DNA of 11,336 nt from JAMCXS01 sp964459065. Lineage in GTDB: Bacteria; Acidobacteriota; Terriglobia; UBA7540. The stretch covers positions 1 through 11,336 of the forward strand of contig CAYWMN010000111.1 in the NCBI GenBank assembly GCA_964459065.1, in the 5' to 3' direction. The position numbers and the translations under genes are program-made. Within the stretch, counting starts at the first letter, position 1. Every line of letters starts with the position of its first letter. Under the pieces are notes generated by a model. The model searched no databases. It had not been told where the DNA came from and saw only the letters and a program-made list of their open reading frames with translations. Below, piece by piece: positions 7,185-11,336 of this stretch.

Positions 7185-8516
7185 GTGCCTGAGAAATCCA
7201 TGGTAGCAGGCTTGCGACAATTCGTTGAACGGCGGGTGATCGGGGATTCGGTTCCCAGGCTTGTCCGTTGGGGGAAGTCTCTTCCGCCGTCTTTAATCCG
7301 CAGGATGCAGGCCGATGCCTTTCGCCAGGTTGTCCTTTACGCCGCCTCCCGCCAGAAGTTTTTTGCTCGCAAGCTTCAGCAAGCCGGCCTGCGCGCCGAT
7401 CAGATTCGCAACCCCCGCGATCTGGGCGAAATTTTCACAACGCCCGAAGACCTGCTGAGTTTTCCTGAGGAAGATTTTTTGTGTGCTGAGCCGCAGGCGG
7501 TGTTTGAAACCACCGGAACTTCAGGCGGACCTAAGCGCGTGGGGTTCAGCTACGATGAACTCGACCTTGCGGCCCGTTACGAAGCCGCGGCGTTTTATGA
7601 AAACGGCCTGCGATCCGGAGACCGGGTGGTCTGCACTTTTGATGCCGGATACTGGATCAGCAGTTGGGTGACGTTTCTCGCTTGCAAGCAACTGGGAGTC
7701 TTTTGCTCGGCGGTGGGCAAACCGCATCCCCGGGAAATGTATGACCGCATGATCCGCTACCGCTATAACGTAATCGTGGCGGACCCGACGTGGCTGGTCA
7801 GCTTGAGCGAGATTGCAGAAGAGCGCGGCGTCCTGCCCGTCCGGCTGATCTTTGCGGCCGGCGATCGAATGACCGAGGCCTATCGGGATTACGTCCAGCG
7901 GACCTGGCAGGCTCCGGTGATTTTGGGTTACGGCTCCACGGAAATGGGCGGTGGCGCCGGGATGGAGTGCCTGGAACGTCACGGCTACCACGTCGATGAA
8001 TATAACTTGCTTTTTGAGATCATCAATCCCGATTCTGAGGGATACGGGGAACTGGTGGTGACAACGCTATCGCGCCGCACCTGGCCGCTGATCCGATACC
8101 GCGTGCGGGACGTCACACGATTCCTCGAAGGCGCTTGCCCGTGTGGGACAACCGTCCGCCGTATCGCACCCATTCGAGGACGCCGGGATGAAATGGTGGT
8201 GATGGGCGCGGGAAACATGTACCCGGAGATCTTTGAAAAGGTTTTGGAGGCGGTTCCGGGCGTTTCGGAAAACTGGCAAGTCGCCGTCCGGCAGGAAGGT
8301 TTGCGCGATATCCTGGAATTTCGCCTGGAATTAAACAGTGGGACGACTGCCGGGACGGTCGAGCAAGAAGTGCAGAAGAATCTGGAATCCCTTTACCCGG
8401 ATGTTTGGGAGAATCAGGCTTGCGGGATGTACCGGCTGGCCTTTCGCTTTTTACCTCCCCATACGCTCGTCCACGGGCGGAAGCGCAGACGCCTCGTCGA
8501 CGAGCGCGGGGAGTGA
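7185..8516 (+). CDS. PaaK/CapK-type adenylate-forming acid:CoA (or ACP) ligase
   Basis: A 443-residue ANL-superfamily enzyme of the phenylacetate-CoA ligase/CapK branch that would adenylate a carboxylic acid and pass it to a thiol. Motifs: P-loop TTGTSGGPK at 109-117; aromatic pocket region CTFDAGYWISSW at 150-161; adenine/acid-binding YGSTE at 249-253; YRVRDV at 305-310, whose Asp309 should hold the ATP ribose; a CPCG pair (Cys318, Cys320) typical of PaaK-like proteins; RGRRDE at 331-336 as hinge; and a C-terminal basic GRKRRRLVD at 431-439 that would carry the catalytic lysine. All core motifs are intact. Start choice is unclear: GTG 7185 follows GGAGG (7178-7182) by only 2 bases, while ATG 7200 is 17 bases away; the shorter form would lose five residues. 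The acid substrate is unknown. The adjacent ACP makes acyl-ACP formation possible, but PaaK relatives normally use CoA. Confidence 0.87.
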   Translation: MPEKSMVAGLRQFVERRVIGDSVPRLVRWGKSLPPSLIRRMQADAFRQVVLYAASRQKFFARKLQQAGLRADQIRNPRDLGEIFTTPEDLLSFPEEDFLCAEPQAVFETTGTSGGPKRVGFSYDELDLAARYEAAAFYENGLRSGDRVVCTFDAGYWISSWVTFLACKQLGVFCSAVGKPHPREMYDRMIRYRYNVIVADPTWLVSLSEIAEERGVLPVRLIFAAGDRMTEAYRDYVQRTWQAPVILGYGSTEMGGGAGMECLERHGYHVDEYNLLFEIINPDSEGYGELVVTTLSRRTWPLIRYRVRDVTRFLEGACPCGTTVRRIAPIRGRRDEMVVMGAGNMYPEIFEKVLEAVPGVSENWQVAVRQEGLRDILEFRLELNSGTTAGTVEQEVQKNLESLYPDVWENQACGMYRLAFRFLPPHTLVHGRKRRRLVDERGE

Positions 8517-8520
8517 GGGC

Positions 8521-8587
8521 GGCAGGAGGAGGGTAGAGCGTAGGGCGTACAGGAGGGGGTAACTTCCTTCCTACCCTGCTACCTGCC
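8521..8587. repeat. Imperfect long inverted repeat in ligase-phosphatase gap
   Basis: The 107-base gap between ligase and phosphatase is strongly purine-rich on its left and pyrimidine-rich on its right. Two nested arm pairs match exactly: GGCAGG (8521-8526) with CCTGCC (8582-8587), and GGGTAG (8531-8536) with CTACCC (8571-8576), separated by a 4/5-base internal loop. The inner part can also fold locally as GGGTA (8556-8560) with TACCC (8572-8576). The 8530-8550 part contains GTAGAGCGTAGGGCGTA, a partial direct repeat of GTAG-GCGTA units. No T-run follows, so a simple terminator is unlikely. It may be an RNA structure that tunes or stabilises the message, or a dispersed REP-like element. Confidence 0.5.
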
Positions 8588-8623
8588 CCGTTGTTGGTTT
8601 TATCGGAAAGAAAAGGAATCGAC

Positions 8624-9376
8624 TTGAACGAAAAATTTCAGACCTCTCTCAGCGGCGTCCGGCCTGCCCCGGTGATCTTTTCGGATTTTGACGGAACGAT
8701 ATCCTTGGTTGACGTTACGGACGTGATCCTGGAACGGTTTGCGGATTCCGCCTGGCGCCGGGTTGAAGAGGAATGGACGCGGGGATCGATCGGTTCCGAG
8801 CAGTGCCTGCGGCAGCAGATGGGGTTGGTTAAGGCAACCGCGGAACAGCTTGACGCGCTGATTGACGCCGTGCCGATCGACCCTGATTTCCCGAGTTTTT
8901 ACCGCTTGACCCGGAAACACAACCTGCCCTTCTACATCGTGAGCGATGGTTTTGATTATCCTATTTGCCGGGTGATGAAGCGTGCCGGCATGCAGGGCGA
9001 GTTGCGCAACGGCGAGCGCCTCTTTTCCAGTGCGCTGCGCTTTGAGGATGGCAAACTGCGGGCGAGCTTTCCGCACAGCGGGGCCCCTTGCGCGCACGGC
9101 TGCGCCACCTGCAAGCCGGCCGTCATCGAGCGTGTGGGAGCCGGCCGGCGTCCTGTGGTTTTTATCGGCGACGGTCTTTCCGACCGCTGGGCCGTGGAAC
9201 AAGCGGACATCGTTTTTGCCAAAGGCGAATTGTTGGATTACTGCCGCGCAAAAGAGCTTGCATACAATTCCTTTCAGACTTTCGGCGACATCGAGGCCGG
9301 CCTTGCCAGGTTGCTGGGCGCAGAAGCGGGCGATGGCGAACTGGCTCTGGGTGTGGCCGCGCAGGAAGGATTGTGA
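8624..9376 (+). CDS. MtnX-like HAD phosphatase (HAD-IB)
   Basis: A 250-residue phosphomonoesterase of the haloacid dehalogenase superfamily, in the branch with MtnX (2-hydroxy-3-keto-5-methylthiopentenyl-1-phosphate phosphatase) and phosphoserine-phosphatase-like enzymes. Motif I DFDGT has nucleophile Asp21 and acid/base Asp23. Motif II Ser107 lies in YIVSDGFD, motif III Lys164 in CKP, and motif IV GDGLSD has Mg2+ ligands Asp183 and Asp187. A helical cap lies between motifs I and II (about 30-90). The segment before the motif III lysine carries Cys156, Cys160 and Cys163 (CAHGCATCK), a cysteine-rich insertion also known in MtnX-like members. Start chosen at TTG 8624 because AAGGA (8613-8617) lies 6 bases before it; an in-frame TTG at 8591 lacks such a site. 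No other methionine-salvage gene is present, so MtnX activity itself is doubtful. It is followed 31 bases later by the aminotransferase, and its substrate may be a phosphorylated intermediate of the same pathway. Confidence 0.85.
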   Translation: MNEKFQTSLSGVRPAPVIFSDFDGTISLVDVTDVILERFADSAWRRVEEEWTRGSIGSEQCLRQQMGLVKATAEQLDALIDAVPIDPDFPSFYRLTRKHNLPFYIVSDGFDYPICRVMKRAGMQGELRNGERLFSSALRFEDGKLRASFPHSGAPCAHGCATCKPAVIERVGAGRRPVVFIGDGLSDRWAVEQADIVFAKGELLDYCRAKELAYNSFQTFGDIEAGLARLLGAEAGDGELALGVAAQEGL

Positions 9377-9407
9377 ACCCCAATCATACATAGAGGAACC
9401 GTCACAA

Positions 9408-10802
9408 ATGTCATTGCCTGATACGACCACTACGCGAACCGCGGAACTGCTGGCGCTCGAGCGGCAATATTGCTCGTTTGGCGACACGGTGCACTACCTG
9501 GATCCGCCCAAGTTTTTTTCCAATTGCGAAGGGGCCTACCTTTATGACGAGCAGGGCACGCCCTATCTGGATCTTCAGATGTGGTATTCGGCCGCCAGCT
9601 TTGGTTATAAGAACCCGCGGCTGAATGAAGCGCTCAAGCGGCAGATCGACCGCTTGCCGCAGCTGGCCTGCCAGTATTTGCACGCCGAGAAAGTGGAACT
9701 GGCGGCCCGGATTGCACAATATTGCGAAAAGCGCTTCGGGGTGAAGGGCCGGGTGCACTTCAATGTGGGTGGCGCGCAGGCCGTTGAGGATTCCCTGAAG
9801 ATTGTGCGGAATGCCACGGGCCGGAACCTGATGTTTGCTTTTATGGGGGGCTACCACGGCCGCACGCTGGGGGCTTCCGCCATCACTTCCAGTTATCGTT
9901 ACCGGCGCCGCTACGGGCACTTTGGCGACCGTGCGCAGTTTGTTTTTTATCCCTACTGCCACCGCTGCATCTACGGGCTCAAGCAGGAGACTTGCGGGCT
10001 TTACTGCGAAGAGCAGTTCGAAAAGCTTTTTGAGTCCGAATACTATGGCGCGTGGGATGCGAAGGCCGCCTCTTCCGAGTACGGCGCGTTCTACATTGAA
10101 CCCGTGCAGGGCACGGGCGGCTACGTCATCCCTCCGGCTGACTATTTCAAGAGGCTCAAAGCGACCTGCGAGCGGCACAAGATCCTCATCGTCGATGATG
10201 AAATCCAGATGGGGTTTTACCGGACCGGCAAATTCTGGGGGATTGAGAATTTTGGCATTACGCCGGATATCATCGTGTTCGGCAAGGCCCTGACGAACGG
10301 GCTGAATCCGATCTCCGGTCTCTGGGCGCGGGAAGATCTGATCACGCCCGAGCTTTTCCCTCCGGGATCGACCCACTCCACTTTTTCCGCCAACCCGCTG
10401 GGAACGGCGGTGGCGCTTGAAACCCTGAAAATGCTGGAAGAAGAGGATTACGAAACCCTGGTGAACGAGAAGGGCGCCTATTTTCTTGCCGGGCTCCGCG
10501 AGCTTGCACAGCGCCATCCGAACTCGATCGGGCAGGTGGATGGACTCGGTTTGGCCTTGCGCGTGGAAGTCTCGAAGCCCGACCACATCACGCCGGACCG
10601 CGAACTTGCCGACCGCATCTTCAGCGAGGGGCTTGCCGGGAACCTGGACGCCGGCGGCCGCAAGATGGGACTGGTGCTCGATATCGGCGGGTATTATAAG
10701 AACGTCTTCACCATCGCTCCGGCTTTTTCCATTACCCGCCAGGAAATTGACCTCGCAATTGATCTGCTCGATCAACTTTTCAGCCGCTGCGCGCCACAAT
10801 AA
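9408..10802 (+). CDS. Class III PLP-dependent aminotransferase
   Basis: A 464-residue fold-type I aminotransferase, related to 4-aminobutyrate, ornithine and diaminobutyrate aminotransferases, that would move an amino group between an amine (often omega-amine) and a keto acid or aldehyde. Key residues: Tyr149-His150 in GGYHGRT stack on PLP; Glu231 in EPVQGTGGY; Asp264 of VDDEIQMGF pairs with the pyridine nitrogen; Lys293 in FGKALTNG is the Schiff-base lysine; STHSTFSANP (321-330) is the phosphate-binding partner segment. A cysteine cluster, Cys184-X2-Cys187-X8-Cys196-X3-Cys200, sits between domains. ATG 9408 with GAGGA at 9393-9397 (10-base spacer) is the start. The frame stays open upstream to 8982 only because it runs as a shadow through the phosphatase gene, and that stretch has no aminotransferase homology. 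It is the last gene of the run and is followed by a terminator-like hairpin. Substrate is not determinable from sequence. Confidence 0.92.
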   Translation: MSLPDTTTTRTAELLALERQYCSFGDTVHYLDPPKFFSNCEGAYLYDEQGTPYLDLQMWYSAASFGYKNPRLNEALKRQIDRLPQLACQYLHAEKVELAARIAQYCEKRFGVKGRVHFNVGGAQAVEDSLKIVRNATGRNLMFAFMGGYHGRTLGASAITSSYRYRRRYGHFGDRAQFVFYPYCHRCIYGLKQETCGLYCEEQFEKLFESEYYGAWDAKAASSEYGAFYIEPVQGTGGYVIPPADYFKRLKATCERHKILIVDDEIQMGFYRTGKFWGIENFGITPDIIVFGKALTNGLNPISGLWAREDLITPELFPPGSTHSTFSANPLGTAVALETLKMLEEEDYETLVNEKGAYFLAGLRELAQRHPNSIGQVDGLGLALRVEVSKPDHITPDRELADRIFSEGLAGNLDAGGRKMGLVLDIGGYYKNVFTIAPAFSITRQEIDLAIDLLDQLFSRCAPQ

Positions 10803-10838
10803 CCCACAAGGCGCGCGGACCTGTTTTATCTCCTTCCT

Positions 10839-10865
10839 GAAGCCACTGCCTTTCGCGGTGGCTTC
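10839..10865 (+). terminator. Probable Rho-independent terminator after aminotransferase
   Basis: GAAGCCAC (10839-10846) pairs perfectly with GTGGCTTC (10858-10865). The stem can extend inward by a T-G wobble and two G-C/C-G pairs to about 11 base pairs, leaving a 5-base loop. It is followed by GTTTACC, only a short T-run, so termination may be incomplete. It starts 36 bases after the aminotransferase stop, the right place to end the transcription unit that begins upstream of the response regulator or ACP. Confidence 0.6.
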
Positions 10866-10936
10866 GTTTACCCTGCGCTCGTTTCCTGTCTTGGCTCTCT
10901 TTCAAGATTCCCTTTTGAACTGACGATGGTCTGGTT

Positions 10937-10990
10937 GCGTTGCCCCGGCGCTATCTACGGGATTGCCGAAGGCCGGGCAAACGCAGGGGA
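10937..10990 (+). promoter_or_regulatory. Leader stem-loop abutting ribosome binding site
   Basis: GCGTTGCCCCGGC (10937-10949) and GCCGGGCAAACGC (10972-10984) can pair at 11 of 13 positions with one 2x2 internal mismatch and a 22-base loop. The very next bases are the purine run AGGGGA (10985-10990) that serves as Shine-Dalgarno for the TTG at 10996. A hairpin ending exactly at the ribosome site could affect translation or message stability of the secreted protein; this is inference from position only. Confidence 0.35.
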
Positions 10991-10995
10991 CTCGT

Positions 10996-11336
10996 TTGAG
11001 GATTTTTCGGTTTCACTCCAGGGGGGAACGGACGGCGGCGGGAATCGGTGGGCCGCTCACTCTCGCCGCCTGTTTGTTTGTCGTGATGGGTACGGCGGGC
11101 AGTGCAAGAGCCGCCGGGGGGTTGAAGCCCGCGAAAGCTGCCAATCTGGTGAAGCACTACGCTTCACTGCCGCTGGCCTTTGAACCGAACCGAGGTCAGG
11201 CTGACCCCGGCGTCAAGTTTCTTGCGCATAGCGGGAACTCTACGATTTTCTTTAATGCAGCGCATATCTTCTTCATGCTGCGGAGCGAGGCGCCGCATCC
11301 CCCACGAACCTCGCCGCCCTCGGCCGTTTCCCGTCT
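10996..11336 (+). CDS. Secreted SBBP/DUF7948-type protein, N-terminal fragment
   Basis: The first 113 codons of a gene that continues past the right edge. From TTG 10996 the protein begins MRIFRFHSRGERTAAG, then a hydrophobic core LTLAACLFVVMGTAG, and ends with SARA, a fitting signal peptidase I site (A-X-A) near residue 36-37. The mature part starts AGGLKPAKAANLVKHYASL, followed by PLAFEPNRGQADPGVKFLAHSG and a strand-rich IFFNAAHIFFMLR segment. This block is characteristic of the N-terminal domain of very large secreted acidobacterial and planctomycete proteins with SBBP (beta-propeller) or Ig-like repeats (family knowledge). Function in these proteins is unknown; surface adhesion or polymer binding is often suggested. 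The TTG start is favoured over GTG 11083 or ATG 11086 because AGGGGA (10985-10990) precedes it by 5 bases and because the later starts would cut the signal peptide. It lies after the terminator hairpin, so it is likely a separate unit. Confidence 0.75.
   Translation, partial: MRIFRFHSRGERTAAGIGGPLTLAACLFVVMGTAGSARAAGGLKPAKAANLVKHYASLPLAFEPNRGQADPGVKFLAHSGNSTIFFNAAHIFFMLRSEAPHPPRTSPPSAVSR

Noticed and set aside
8982..9407. In-frame extension upstream of the aminotransferase that would give a 606-residue protein
   Set aside because: This stretch is the phosphatase gene read in another frame, giving a low-complexity Arg/Pro/Ser-rich translation. The aminotransferase family begins near ATG 9408, which has its own GAGGA site.
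8600..9487. Open frame of 295 codons on the minus strand across the phosphatase
   Set aside because: Antisense shadow of the HAD phosphatase; no ribosome site or domain pattern.
9411..10799. Open frame of 462 codons on the minus strand, fully antisense to the aminotransferase
   Set aside because: It mirrors the aminotransferase in codon register, a common effect of GC-rich codon bias. It has no recognisable motif, while the plus strand carries every class III catalytic residue.

Overview
The window (about 11.3 kb, GC-rich, roughly 55-60% by eye) looks like a chromosomal segment of a soil-type Acidobacteriota or a close relative. The main reason is the truncated gene at the right end. It encodes a secreted protein with the 'lPLaFEPNrGQ-dp-VKFLA' N-terminal block typical of acidobacterial SBBP-repeat/DUF7948 proteins. 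Frequent GTG and TTG starts, and a TPR plus jelly-roll envelope protein, fit the same picture. This assignment is inference; no rRNA or marker gene is present.

Left part, minus strand (1-2644): a CPA1-type Na+/H+ antiporter runs off the left edge. Upstream of it, on the same strand, is a membrane-anchored protein with TPR repeats and a C-terminal carbohydrate-binding-like jelly-roll. A 293-base divergent intergenic region (2645-2937) separates this pair from everything to the right, which is on the plus strand.

Centre and right, plus strand (2938-10802): a NodB-type polysaccharide deacetylase with an N-terminal membrane anchor comes first. After a 271-base gap there is a stand-alone CheY-like response regulator. 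Then comes a tight co-directional run: a specialised acyl carrier protein, a KAS II-like ketosynthase, an MGDG-synthase/MurG-type glycosyltransferase, a PaaK/CapK-type adenylate-forming ligase, an MtnX-like HAD phosphatase, and a class III PLP aminotransferase. Gaps in this run are 20-107 bases and most genes have a clear Shine-Dalgarno sequence. A hairpin with a weak T-tract follows the aminotransferase.

Together the six genes hold the parts for activating an acid, loading or condensing it on a dedicated ACP, dephosphorylating and transaminating an intermediate, and glycosylating a lipid-like acceptor. My best reading is an uncharacterised glycolipid, aminolipid or small acyl-metabolite pathway. 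No ketoreductase, dehydratase, thioesterase or transporter is visible in the window, so the set depends on housekeeping enzymes or on genes outside it. The product cannot be deduced from sequence alone.

Right edge (10803-11336): after the terminator hairpin there is a leader with a stem-loop directly abutting a Shine-Dalgarno sequence, then the start of the secreted DUF7948/SBBP-type protein, cut by the window end. I saw no tRNA, rRNA, CRISPR array, insertion sequence or phage gene.
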